A DNA stretch of 64,000 nucleotides from Ciona intestinalis (taxonomy: Eukaryota; Chordata; Ascidiacea; Phlebobranchia; Cionidae). This document shows positions 47,259 to 59,720 of the stretch, in pieces. Under the pieces are notes generated by a model. It was not told the origin of the DNA. It did no database searches and was given only the letters and a program-made list of their open reading frames with translations. Position numbers and translations under genes: made by a program. Location of the stretch: NCBI RefSeq assembly GCF_000224145.3, contig NC_020173.2:2571293-2635292 (forward strand), written 5' to 3'. Position 1 is the first letter of the stretch, and every line of letters begins with the position of its first letter.

Positions 47259-49721
47259 ATGATTATGCTCTCTAAGTAAGAAAATCTGAGAACTCTGTCA
47301 GTTTTGAAACAAAAATTGTTTATTTTTCATTTTCCACTTCAATTCAAATCTTAACCTCCCAGAACGTGATTGGATTAAATTAAACCAACATTTCACGCAT
47401 GACTGGGTTCGGGCTCCAGGATTATAAAGATAATTGTTTTCGCATCAACACTTCCGACTAAACAAGAGATATTTATACAGCAGGTGGAACACGCTTCAGT
47501 GGTCACAGGTGCTCAGTTTGTTTAGAGTCTACAATAACACTTCACTGACACCGGTTAACTGGGATGTATCAGGTCGTTACTGATTCGGTTATTCGAGAGC
47601 TCTCGTAAACACTGCACTCACTAATAGCTTCAATTAAATAGATTTCACTCGAAGTGAAACGATCTTCGGCGGATCATTTATTTGCGCCAGGTGCAAAGGG
47701 GTTGTAAAACTTTAATGGCGACTGGATTTTGCCAACAATAAACGAAAGGACAATAGTTGAACATTGAAAACGACATTTTACATCCAGCACCAGTAATAAA
47801 CCTTTACAGCCAACTATAGGTTTAATTTTACATACCCTATCGTAAACCGTATGTAATATATTTTCCTATAGTGACAGAACTCAATAGAGATTGCCTAGCA
47901 GTCTAAATTTAATAAAGTCAACTTTATTCCGTGGCAAGATCAAAAAGGAAATAAATATAAAATAGTGGAACGCCAAATACTCTCCCCGTTTGTTAAGCTT
48001 TATCCTGGCGTTACTGAAGATCTTATGGGCTTTTTATAACACTGTTTTTCGTATTAGAAATCTCTTGGAAAACTACACGTAGCAATAGAGGGTATAGAAT
48101 AGTTTACAGGAATCCAATTTATGTGGTTTATATTATATAGTTGTGCAGAGTTTATGGGTTATTGTTATGTGTGGATTGAATTAAAATATGAAGTAAAATG
48201 TGCCATAATAAACGTAAGGTGACTGTTTTTCAATTGATGGCATCAATTTTAAGTTGGCGTCAGCCAGACACACAATACAAATATACTGCTGCGTATGTTG
48301 TGTTTTATCCAGTGGCGAAATAAGGCGTTTATTTCCGCAATAGGAAAGGCATAATATTAAAAAAATTTGGGCAAAACAAAGACAAAATATCGTGCGATGT
48401 CTTGATATTATTTTGATACGCTCCTGCAATGGTTCGGGAATTGAGACCGCTTTATGTCAATCCTAAGTCACGTGCGCCGATCAGTAGCGTGGGATAGGCG
48501 TAGTTTTGTACGTAACTTTAAAAAGTTGAGAAAACGGCGCGAATTGACCGTGACGCAGATTAAAAGGGTCGCAAAACATACGAAACGGTACGTTGACTAT
48601 CAAATACAATCGCTGTTTAGGTTTGGATTATTAAGTCTGGATAAATTAGACACAACACACAAAGTTTCTGACACAAATATAGCGGTTTTGAAGTCGCTAC
48701 CCGTGTTTTGAAAATCGCAGCCCCGCTAGCGCCGCCACAGTTTGATTGACAGGCGGCAAATAAACAAAACGATCTTATGGTTCTTAGATGTAAGTTTGAT
48801 AAAACAACAAATCCGTGCACACGGATACAAAATACAACACACAGGTTCAAACAGATTACCGTGCATACATAACTTAACTTTACGTAACCCGGCGCTGCGT
48901 CTGATTTTACCGACATTTCTTTGTTTATTATCTTACTACGACCCCCGCTTTAGTGTGAAGGACGCACTAAACTTATAACTTCAATATTTGCGTCACAAGT
49001 CCGACGTAATTAGGATCAATAAGATAACCGACATCAAGGAAACAACCATAATTTGTGAAGAGGATTATCACGAGTTTGTAACCTGCAAACCTTTCTAACA
49101 AGATTGCTTGTCTATACAAAGCAAACCTCACACTGCGTTACTACTTTGTTATTACATCTATATACTTTGTTACAAATAATCCTATTAATACCTAAACCCA
49201 ATAACATTCTTGGTTACTTTGATGATATTTACACCATAATAAGTAAATACCCAGATCCAATAACATACAATTCTCTCTATACAAAACATTTCTGTAACAT
49301 GTATTACTGTACACATAATATCTCATATTTTCTATAATCGTATTTTTAACTAATTTACAACGCCATTTTATGCTTGTTAAAATACGGTTTTATAATTCCC
49401 TAGTATTACTACCAACGCCCCAACCTTAAACAAAGGTGTCAAACGGTAGGCAGGTGTTGTATAGACTCCATACGTACACCTAAAAGTGTTACAAGTCCCA
49501 CTTTGCGAGTTCAAATGTTGGTTAATAGTTTTAAAATCACACAACAGATAATTTATCTGTGACGTTGCAGCTCAGTATTAAGAATTGTGTCATGCAAGTT
49601 GTAAGAATGACAAACCAACCTTTCATAATGTTTACTTCATCACACCGATGATAAACTTGTTGACAACTGAAACAAGATGAGACGAGACCGACATTACTTG
49701 ATGTTAATTATTATCTTTCAT

Positions 49722-49738
49722 CTTTGATCAACTTTGAC
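49722..49738 (+). promoter_or_regulatory. Pair of Tcf/Lef-type sites, left FoxD
   Basis: CTTTGATCAACTTTGAC holds a palindromic CTTTGATC-type site and an adjacent CTTTGAC. The motif is conserved in inverse orientation in the right arm at 63383-63399. FoxD is known as an early beta-catenin/Tcf target in Ciona. Use of these particular sites is inference. Confidence 0.4.
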
Positions 49739-50479
49739 GGTCAAGATTAGCTCGTAAGTCTCTCCTTGGTTTGAACTGTAATTTAGGATATCGTTTTGAA
49801 TACACAACCACACTTATCGTTTATGTAACACTGATGTTACAACTAATATTTAAAGTATTACTATTTCTAAGCTAAAATCAGAACGATTTATATTAATGCT
49901 AGGTTTGAGTACTTTGGGCAAATCAGGTATATGGTAAGATTTGATATGATTGTACATGTTTTCATTCTCTTTTGGCCATTTTGCTAGGAAGAAAAAACAT
50001 TTAAAAATGTATATAACCTATTCCACGAGTTCAAAATATCGTTGTTGATTGTTTAAAGCACGATTGGAAAATATGAACTTTGATGTGCTTCATTAGACAA
50101 TACATAATTCGTTTTTGATTACTGGGCATATTTGCGAACGACCAGACAGTTAACCTTTGGTTCCGTAACTGCCCTGTATATTCCGCGCAGTTTTTCTAAA
50201 CCTTCTCTCGCATTCCGGTCGCGATGGCTGGAATCGTATTCGTACAGTTGGAGTCAGCTAGGCGGCTTATACGATTGATTTATACCGTATGGGTATTACA
50301 ATCTGTTTACCAGATAGCTATTTTAGATCAACAAACATCGTGTAGAAAGTAAGACAACTTTTAAGCAGCAGAACAAAATAAGAGATATTTTGTTTTAATG
50401 TTGGTTTATTAGGTTATTATTTTGTTTACTTTTTTTACTTTGTTTATGTTAAGTAAAGTTTAATTTCATTAAAGATGTT

Positions 50480-50830
50480 AGTTCGACTTTAATCGTAGCT
50501 TAGTTTGACTGATGTCGCGAGCGATTAAGCGATAAGAAGGCGAGAAATATCATCGATGTTTGTTCCCGATATTTGGCGGCGTTTGTGGCGTTTGAAAGAG
50601 GCGAGTTCGAGTCGCGAGTCTCGATCTTTTCATCTTTATCTCGGTTGAATTGATTTGTCGTGAATAAATTGGGAAGTTGTGTCGATTGGAACATCAGTTG
50701 CAAGAATGAGTTGAACAGTTGGTCCAATTCAAACGTTACTTGCAGTAAAACTTGTGTGGACAAGTTATAACTTAATACGAGGTGTATATAAAGTCGTTAG
50801 AATTTTACGAATCAGTTGACAAATATAAAT
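50480..50830 (+). promoter_or_regulatory. Distal conserved island upstream of left FoxD
   Basis: A 350 bp block about 0.9-1.2 kb before the FoxD start matches the right arm (62650-63000) closely, while its flanks do not. It contains a Fox-type TGTTTGTT (50557-50564), conserved as AACAAACA at 62911-62918, and GATAAGAAGG. It is a candidate enhancer. Confidence 0.4.
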
Positions 50831-51568
50831 AAAGGTACAGGTAGTTTTGTTGAACATTGCGACAGTCTGACTGTGTTTTCAGTTTCGCTAAATTTCTCGT
50901 ACGGTAAAATTGTTTACTAAAAAATAAGGGCGTACGTAAATCAATTCTGGGTTGGGTAGCTTTAAGCATTACAATAACGTACATATTGCCTGTTTACAAA
51001 TATAGCAGTTATATTTAAATATATACTAAGAATAAAGGTGCAGCTCATTCAAATTTAATCGCTTTACCGATTCTCTCAATTAAGAATAGGAGAAAACGCG
51101 TATTTAGATAACATTTAACGGGAAACGACTACAGTCCTAATATTGGAACTACAGACGTTCAATAAACTCGTTAGCTTGACATTTATTTCAATACTGTTTG
51201 TGTTACGTCACGGGTATTTTTGAGTCATTATTTTAACGATTGGTCGGATTATTTGAAAACCTTTACCACAGTGTGTTGTTAGAAAATAGACGCCATTTTT
51301 ACCAGCGGAACCAGCATTTTGCCAAATTCAAATTTAATAATTTTTTTCAGTTGTTTTCAACATTTTGGGACACTTCTCAAAAAAGCGAAATGTTTTTTAT
51401 GAAACTCAGTTTTTAAAAACAGCGAAAACACGCATATTTTTGAACGCAACCATTAATCGATTAAGTTGGACGTTTTTCTTGTAAATGATAAATTAATTAG
51501 CCTTCTTCTTTTGCTTAGAAAACATTGTAATATAATCTTTTGAAAAATCTGTTGCTGATCAACGGAAT

Positions 51569-51574
51569 TATAAA
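51569..51574 (+). promoter_or_regulatory. TATA-like box of left FoxD
   Basis: TATAAA in GAATTATAAACGAG lies 119 nt before the chosen ATG, inside a block conserved in both arms. Confidence 0.3.
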
Positions 51575-51692
51575 CGAGATCTAGGATTCGAAGAAAAAAG
51601 CGGTTGCTGGGAGAATTGAAGAAGTGGATTTGAATAAATTGTCGCGTTTTGCAAAGTGCTCGTTCATATTTCAGCATCGAATCCGTTGTGTG

Positions 51693-53892
51693 ATGATGAC
51701 AGTGCAGTGTTGTGTGCAATATAATACAAGCGAGGATAAGAGTGATCATAAACGTTTCATGATGAATCGTATTGAATCTCACGGAGCATCACGAGATAAT
51801 GTCATCGGTTCGGCCTACCCTCAACAACAAGCAGACGCCATTTTGCAAAACTGGAAATCATCGGCGGCAGGTCCGACTCGAAACAAACATCGTGACGGGG
51901 AATCAAGGTCGCCGGTCCCAGGCAAACCTTACCAAAGACCCGATGTCACAAAGTCATCACCAAATGAGATGTCAGCCATAGAATGCATGAGAAACGCAGT
52001 TCAACAGATGCAGGAAAAAGTTCAAGCTTCAGCGGCAAAAACAACTCAACATTCAGGTAAGAAAACAGTTGTTTTTATATGTTAGCATTTCTTATATGTT
52101 TTGTTATGCTGATATTTTCGAAAGAGCGCAAGTAAGATCCTAAAGTACAAACGTATAGCATCGTGAAAAATGAATATATATGGGTGAAATCTGACAGCGA
52201 GGCCCTTCATGAGACTTTTTTACCCAAAGTTGACAAATTTATTGAACTTTTTGATAAACAGAGGCTATAGCTATAAATTAATACTACTTTAAACTGGCCA
52301 ACGCTCTACGCATGCGCAACTCAAAATTAAAAAAAGTTACAGATTTAAAACCGTTACAAAACTATAAGTGGTAAAAGTCTATTGGTAAAGAAAAAATATT
52401 TATTCGTTTTTTTTTATTCCAGCTTTGAACGATACCTACGTAGACGTGACATCATTATCGTCACCAGCCACCCTTGTACGAGAGTCGTTTCGCCAAAACT
52501 GGTTGCCGAAATCACCGATGGTGGACGAACGATCTTCGTCGCCTGTGTCGTCAGAGGGAAACCCCCCTGCCCGCTGTGCGTCATTAAGCGGCGAGGACGA
52601 GACGAGAGAGAAAGATGAAGAATTAAGGAAGATCGGAGAAGAAATGGAAGAATATTCGAACGAATCAAAGAAGAATGTAAAACCTCCGTATTCATACATC
52701 GCTCTTATAACAATGTCGATACTTCAGTCTCCCGATAAGAAACTTACTCTGAGTGGGATTTGCGATTTCATCATGAACCGTTTCCCTTATTACAAAGAGA
52801 AGTTCCCAGCTTGGCAGAACTCGATACGTCATAACCTTTCACTGAACGACTGCTTCGTGAAAATTCCACGCGAGCCTGGTAACCCTGGAAAGGGAAATTA
52901 CTGGACCATGGATCCTGAGGCGGAAGATATGTTCGACAATGGTTCCTTTCTACGAAGAAGAAAACGATTCAAACGACAACAGAGAGATCCGTTCCGGGAT
53001 AATGTCCTTGCAGCTTTGAATGCAGCTAGCCCTTACGGTCGTCCATACGGTCTTGCAGCAACACAACAAGCAGCTATCATGGCAGCATCAATGAATCCAT
53101 ATGCTTACATGAACCCACTGCCTGCACATATACCGTTGCTACCTCCGCATGAAATCAACAACAGACAAGCTGCTTTAATGGCTTTTGGATCATCAAGGTT
53201 ACCTCAGATGACGACCGAATCATCTGTGTCCATCTTCCCCACCCTTCCCATGCAATCCAACACTGAGCACGGATGCGAGAATCCAAGCCGCGAACTTCGC
53301 TAACGCTGTTGCTCTTCACTCCGCTAGGGAATCCATTAGAGGGCAGCAACAAGCCAAGAAACTTCCTCGTAATTCTCCTTTTTCCATCGAATCATTGATC
53401 GGAAAGTCCTCCGATTCTGCTCCCACAACATCCGAACACCACGGCTCCGGATGTTCTTCTCCTTCCTCCCAAACCTCCGGAAGAGAGAACCCGGTTTCTC
53501 CCGTTTCAAAACTCAACCCCGGATTCGGTCCCTGTATCACTTCGACTCCGAAGTACTCCGGATCAGATCGGGAGCATTTTTTCCAAGAAACAGGAAGACG
53601 CGAATCCGAAGTCCGCGAATCTGCAGCGGCTGCTTCCCGAAGAAGTTCAGTTTCACCATCAGACTCATTATCCCCTCCCCTGCCGGCTTCACAGCCTTCT
53701 TTTCCCGCGTTGGGTAGCCAATTGAACCCAATGTTTCCATACAACATGGCGCTAAGTTCTCGTATGTTCCAACAGAACCAATCGTATCCACCAAACCCCT
53801 CTATCGCGCAATCGGCGCAACAGTTAAACGCACTATCAGCCGCAGGTTTTCTTCCGTCATTAAACGGCTGGCCTTGTTTTGGCAGAACTTAA
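51693..53892 (+). CDS. FoxD: FoxD forkhead transcription factor, left copy (one frame break)
   Basis: Exon 1 is 51693-52056 and exon 2 is 52423-53892. The forkhead domain (residues about 207-305) shows [48 protein letters not shown] and [14 protein letters not shown], typical of FoxD. FoxD acts in the nucleus as a DNA-binding regulator; in ascidians it is needed for notochord fate. As written, an extra base near 53214-53215 (GACGACCGAATC against GACGACGAATC in the other copy) shifts the frame and stops at 53301-53303, giving 414 residues. Past it the other frame stays open to TAA at 53890-53892, carrying an eh1-like Groucho motif FSIESLIG (53380-53403) and ending NGWPCFGRT. With one base fewer the length is a multiple of three, about 610 residues. 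The ATG is the first in frame after a conserved leader. Whether this is a.k.a. FoxD.a or FoxD.b is not decided. Confidence 0.9.
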
Positions 53893-54564
53893 ACAAAAAA
53901 ATGCAATTTTACGCCAAAACCTCCACAGAAGTGGCAGCTGTGAAACCTGGTACATTTCTAAGCAATCATAAGCTTTATGTTGCTTACTACACTTCACTCC
54001 TTTAGTTATTAAACCGTATATACTTCAGCGTGTTTAAATGCGACTCTAATTGGACCCATTAGCGTACAATGCAACACCACCATATTGAAAATTATATTCC
54101 AAACATAATACACTGCCATTTATACTGAGATTATGTATTATATGCAGTACGCATTCCGCAATTACTATACCACACTGTCCATACACAATCTCAGACCGTG
54201 GTTGTATCTATTTTAAGCATGACACAATTTTACGTTGTTTTCGTTTTTTTTGACTTTTGTGTTTTTGTTCCGACAAATTAAAATTCTAAACTAAAAAATG
54301 AATTTAGTTACAAAGTACAGTTATTTGGCAAGGATCATTCAATGGTTAATTAGTAAAATGCAAATACGATTACCCAATATAGGCTTGGTGGTGTAAACGA
54401 CTGTTTTTGGCCCGCCACAGAAAAACACATATCTACGATATTATACACTCTATCATTGTGAGTTACTATATGACATTTATTCTAAATGAGCACTTAACTC
54501 TGTACAAAACACGGCGTAAAGAACTTAAATACTACAAAGACGTAAATAAATAAACAAGAGTTAT

Positions 54565-54735
54565 GTAGGGTGGGGGCGTCGGAACACCTTTAGCATAAAG
54601 CATCAAAAAATCCTGATCATGTTTTAAACAATTAACAACGGTCTATATGGGAGTCGTGGGGATACGGTTTAACAGTTTCTTTAAGTTGTTTTTGTTTACT
54701 ATTAAATGGGATAAGAAAATTGAATAAGAAAGTGT
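54565..54735. mobile_element. MITE copy, right end lost
   Basis: TGTAGGGTGGGGGCGTCGGA and the core are present. The sequence leaves the family after GGGATAAGAAAATTGAATAA without the expected right terminus. Confidence 0.6.
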
Positions 54736-57700
54736 ACTATGCAAGAAATTATAACGTAATGTTTTTTTTGAAGTAGTTGTGTAGCTTAAAACCCATTGAA
54801 AAAAAACACATTTTTTAACAATTTCGTGTGATTGTAACTCAATTTACAAAGTAAGCATTGTAGTGACAAAACCAAGAAACAAAATGGCTACGTTTACGGT
54901 GAAAGTATAGAACACAGTACGTGAAGCGAGATATTTCTAAGCCCTGTAAACCAAACACGAGTATTTGTTACGAGCGTAACCTTATACACCTGGACGCGTA
55001 TAAGTCGTTTAAGCCATTTTAAACCATAGGCATTCAATTATGAAAGAGAATAAAACTAAATTTTGTCGAAAACAACGTATTTAATAGGATTCATGGCTAA
55101 ACTTTATATTAGGGGCGTTATAGCATAATGTTTGTGGATATAACTTCCTGTTATAAAATCCTATAGTTATTGAATGAAGGCTTTTCAGTGCGACTTTGCG
55201 ACCTATTCATCAGATTAATGAGAATTCTTTTGTGACAAGGGTTTATTTAAACTGAGGCTTTGAAGTTAATAACCAGCTATTGTAAACTTCGCTTTGAACC
55301 AATGCTGGCTCGTTTTGAAGTTTTACAAAATTCAGGAGTCAAATAAAAGGCAGGAATGCTCAAACAAATTGAAGTTGAAGCCAAATATTAGCCGCATATT
55401 TTATTCTATTTGACTTAACATATGAAATAGTGAAGAATTTATAAGCGTCAGCTATATATTTGCGACTATTACGATAGGAATATATATGAAGCTGTACAGT
55501 TTAGAATGGGACGTTGAAACTACGCGGCCATTAGAGCGTGACGAACTAAAATACCACGTGACGTAGGAATATGACGTAATCATAGCGAGAAATTGGAAAC
55601 TCATTATCTATTGTTGCGCTAATTGTGACGAATAATTGTTTTTATTAATAAAAAATGGATTGTCTGTACAACTCTCATGACGCGGGATGACGTGATGATG
55701 ACGTAACGATGACGTTATTATTGGGTGAACTTTACGGAGAGGGAAAGGAATATTGTTTTTTCAAATAACAATATGAGCAATTTTTAAAAAAATATATACC
55801 CACTTTGTTTTGTATTTTGGAATATACTGTTGGATTGTAAGGTTTTTTAATAATTTACCTTTAATTACGCCCGTGGATTCCTATGGTCGAGCTGGAAAAT
55901 GAACAGATACATGTTCTGGCCACGCCGTGGTTCTGTAGAAAGAGCATATGTTATATAATATGACACATTTTAAGTTACTGGATAAAAATAATACAGTGAT
56001 AAAACAAAAAAAATCGTTATTAAACCAAAAAGCTGTATGTAAATTTATTTCATACTGTGATTTAACGACTGTTATTTCAATTATAAATTCATGGTTATCG
56101 TACTCGGGTAGACAAATAAAATTTTATGCAATGTTTGCTATCGGTGGTTTATAACTCGTGACGATCAAAGCTACGGAAGTAAACCAGTGTATAAAGCTCC
56201 CGTTGTATTGTAAGCAATGTAAACAAGGGTGGAAGATCGCATTATACAACAGGCACTTAAAATGTTGGAGTGTTTGTATTTGCCCCAATGTTGGCAATGA
56301 AGACACTACTCAGCACTGATCAAGGGATATCAAAGTAAAACTCGCGTTTTGTTTGTTATCAAAGTCAACAATGCTATTTTACAGCTTAACCTGTCGACCG
56401 CGTCTATAAGATTATACCCGTGGTGGGCATTTGTTTGTTTTCGTCTACAAGCTGTAAGCATTTCGGTATACCTTTTGCTACATTGTACATGTATCTATTA
56501 CTCTAAGATAATGAGCCAACTCTGAACAAAATCTTAGGTTCCATGAGGGTGTCACGCTGCAGTACCTCACCCACATTTAGTGGTAAAAGACCACGAAACA
56601 ATTAAGTTTATAAAATTTGTCCACTTTTAACACGGTACAGAAGCCTACAGCGGTCGCATGTGAATAGGGTGCAGTATAAATACACAATTGGTGTATATAC
56701 AGTGTGGTCAAAAGGAATTCAGGAAAATACCCAAAAATAGGACATCAAATTAATCAAACTAATATTTGAATAAAAAATCACCAAAAACGGCGGGACGCGG
56801 GTCACATACATTATCTGCTATTATCTACGCATAATAGGACTGCTCACTTTAAGTTAGTGTTGGTTCATTTAACATTAAAACGTTTCAGACAGCTGTAGAA
56901 TTGGCTTACCACCTGGGCAAGCAGTATTACCAATTTCCTTGTTTACTTATGCGAGCTCTCAAGTCTGGGCAAACAGCTTGTGTGTCTTAAACTCTTGAAA
57001 AACGATCAACCAACTCCATTAAAATCGGTGGTAAAATATCGCGTTCTTGAAGGTCGAATTCGAGATTCGAGCAACTTCGTTATAATGATTTTGACGCAAA
57101 AATTTGACCACGAACGTTTAAAGCAATAAAACAGTAAAAAAGTGCCCACGTCTTATAGTTGTGTATTTTTTTTATATGATAAACGTGTTTTTAACGACCC
57201 GTTTTGTCGCTAGACCCCGTTCCCATCTGTATACTACGTTTTTGTGCGATAATAAGGTCGTTTTGCTACCACAATCGAAGTTGTAGTCATTTAACATAAT
57301 CAATTAACAACGTTCTTTGAGTTTTAGAGTCGGCGATACGGTTAAATAATTCTGTAAAATTCTTTGCCTTTTTTGCAAGGTAAAAAAATGTACAAGAAGT
57401 CCTATTTGGCAAAGGAAAAATTTTAACAATATATTTACCCAAAGTGATTTTAAATTCGTTTTTTTTTCGAGGTGTTAATAAAATTTATCTTTGTTGTCTT
57501 GGTGATTGATTGACTTTCAACATAGATATCGTATTTCCATTCAAAAAGTTCAGGGGTTAAGAAATTTCATAAAGTGAATGCATCTCGCATTTCTTTGTTG
57601 TTTCAGCGCTGCGTTTGAAGTTATGCTCGAAGAGTTTTTGGCTAGACTGTAAATACCTTGGTTCAAGGTATAACTTTTCTTTGCTCAGCACATCTTAATA

Positions 57701-58479
57701 CACATAGAATTTAAAATTAAAGTTTGCGTTGTGGGCGTTAGTCGTTTTTAGCATTTAGACGATGATTCGAAGATATCATTCTGCAAAATCACCCTATCAC
57801 TCAATGCATGATTGATTTACATTAAACTTTGCACAGTACACCCGTTTGACAGTATTTGCCGCAGAATTTACACCAAGACAAATGGTTCTTTTAATAATAG
57901 CGTCTTTTGCGATGTGGGAGTTCTTATTTGCTCTGCCATTTGCAAAACTTTGGCCCTCATTATTAAAACTAGACCGAACACAATACAAGCATATCGGGAT
58001 CAGCCATTCAGTTTTGTGTCAATATTTTTCTAGACGATTTTATCAGTCTTTTACCTTGTTCCGCTATAACACTGACTTCATTCAGAAGGCCGTTAAGGGT
58101 GGAACCGTTATCGAAAACCCTGTTTAAACTAAACGGGTATTGTACTTAATGTTGTAATAGTAATTCTCACATCAAATTTCTGAATAACTTAATCGCTATA
58201 CCGACATAAAAGAAATATTTATCTCTTAAAAATGTGTTGGAAGAATCAAAGCAAGTTATTGTTCAACTATACAAATGAAAAATGTTCCCAAGTGACATGT
58301 GAAGTGATTAATATAAGCTATGCGACTTTTTTTAGAGAACAAGTTAAACTATGCAGGCTTGAACTTTACGCAATATATACACCATGGTTTGTACTTTACA
58401 CTGCGTACTCTGGCTTGCATTGATGTATAGTCCCACTCTCAACGTGTAACCAACAGTATATCTATATATAGGTTATGAG

Positions 58480-58640
58480 TTTAAAAACACCATATTTATG
58501 ATGCAATGCATCATATTTATCTGGTGTGTAAGAAGACACCCATATTTTAGCGCGACAGTGAGCATGAGCTGTACCAATACACCATATATGTCCGGTTTGT
58601 AAGAAGACACCCATGCTAACTGAACAGCAGTGAGCATGTG
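58480..58640. repeat. CAGTGAGCATGAGGTGTAT family, three units
   Basis: Units with CGACAGTGAGCATGAGCTGT and ACACCATATATG, plus TAAGAAGACACCCAT, recur about every 75 bp between the FoxD genes. Two more follow at 59420-59480. Confidence 0.6.
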
Positions 58641-59347
58641 GTAAATGAATGTAACTTACTTTATCCTCGTGTGGCCGGAAAACGACAGTCGTTATCACAC
58701 GGGTTTAACGCCTCGTGCCAGCTTACGAGTTACCATGTATGTTACTTCGTAGGTTATTATTTTTTGAGGGATTTTTAATGTATAGCATGACTATTCTGTT
58801 TTCGTTCACATTAACAAAGTTCAGAGTAGTATACAAAAGCAAAAAGACGGAAAGGGACCGTAAAAACAGACGTTAATGCAGCTAACAGAGAACTTAAATT
58901 AGCAGAAGGCGTGACCGTTACGCCCTGCAAACTGTGAAGTAGAGTGATCGTCACATTTGGTAGTAAACAAAGAAAATTCAACGAGTTATAAAACCGTATT
59001 CTCACGACTCCCATAGACTGTTGTTAATGGTTTAAAACACGATCAGGATATTTGGATACTTTGTGATAAAGGTATTAAGCTATATTACATGTTAATTAGA
59101 ATATTAGATCATAGTGAGTTTTAGTGCCTTTTACAACATTTTAATGCTTAAAAGTGATAGGCTATGTTACCGCTTGTAAATTGTCTATTGTATGAGATTC
59201 CGTTTTATGGAAAAACTGTAGAAGTGCGACGTTAAATATACATTACATGGTAATTAGAGCGAAGAAAATGTTGAGCGCGCCTTTTATTATATTTTATTAC
59301 ATTTTATGGCTTAAAATAATTGTTATTCTCGCGAAAAAGTCGATTTC

Positions 59348-59397
59348 NNNNNNNNNNNNNNNNNNNNNNNNNNNNNNNNNNNNNNNNNNNNNNNNNN
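59348..59397. other. Assembly gap (50 N)
   Basis: Fifty Ns lie about 320 bp beyond the right FoxD stop codon, so its 3' UTR may be incomplete. Confidence 0.95.
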
Positions 59398-59720
59398 GCC
59401 GGACAAATATAAATACACCACATAATGTGTGGCTGGTGTATAAAAATACACCAATGTTATACCTCGACAGTGAGCATGAGCTGTATAAAACTAACATAAC
59501 TTGAACACAATATGAAATTTTTAATTTTCTTTTAATGAAACTCAACGAAGCAATTGCACAGTGGAGATATTTGCATGCATGACAAATAAAGTTTTTATGG
59601 TAACGTTTCAGTTTAAAGTGAAATTGCAAATTTGAACTGCACAAAATTTCACCCTGAACTGATAGCTTGAATTTTAACAAAGAAATGAAAACGTGGAATT
59701 TTACATCCTATAAAAATAGT

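Larger units (their letters stand above)
39975..49302. other. Long gene-free stretch upstream of FoxD
   Basis: I find no exon series with sensible splice sites and no recognisable peptide. Short open frames (for example 40435-40713 minus, 41843-42064 minus, 48454-48711 plus) have no family resemblance. The stretch holds MITE copies at 40131-40223, 43702-43862, 46037-46222 and 47157-47258, and clusters of TGACGT/ACGTCA motifs (40555-40612, 41597-41690, 45690-45830). Long-range regulatory DNA for FoxD is a reasonable guess. Confidence 0.4.
49303..53600 (+). repeat. Left arm of the FoxD inverted duplication
   Basis: This arm pairs in inverse orientation with 59947-64000. Matching islands: 49303-49405 with 63903-64000; 49406-49810 with 63310-63715; 50430-50830 with 62650-63040; 51470-52060 with 61210-61790; 52423-53600 with 59947-61125. 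Between islands the arms differ in sequence and length. Similarity stops abruptly at 53600 inside the FoxD coding exon. The outer end of the right arm lies beyond the window. Confidence 0.85.
53893..59720. other. Spacer between the two FoxD genes
   Basis: The two FoxD genes converge on this 5.8 kb. I see no supported gene. It holds a MITE copy (54565-54735), a core-only MITE fragment (58954-59071), three CAGTGAGCATGAGGTGTAT-type units (58480-58640), a SINE tail (58650-58790) and an N gap (59348-59397). A cluster of five TGACGT motifs lies at 55559-55725. Overlapping short frames at 57812-58127 do not look coding. Confidence 0.45.

Noticed and set aside
52382-52699. Other long frames over the FoxD forkhead exons, on both strands in both copies
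   Set aside because: They overlap the forkhead coding frame, which alone has family resemblance and shared splice sites.
57812-58127. Two overlapping frames of 73 and 93 codons between the FoxD genes
   Set aside because: They have no recognisable domain, no supporting splice signals and AT-rich random-like composition. One hydrophobic run alone is weak evidence.
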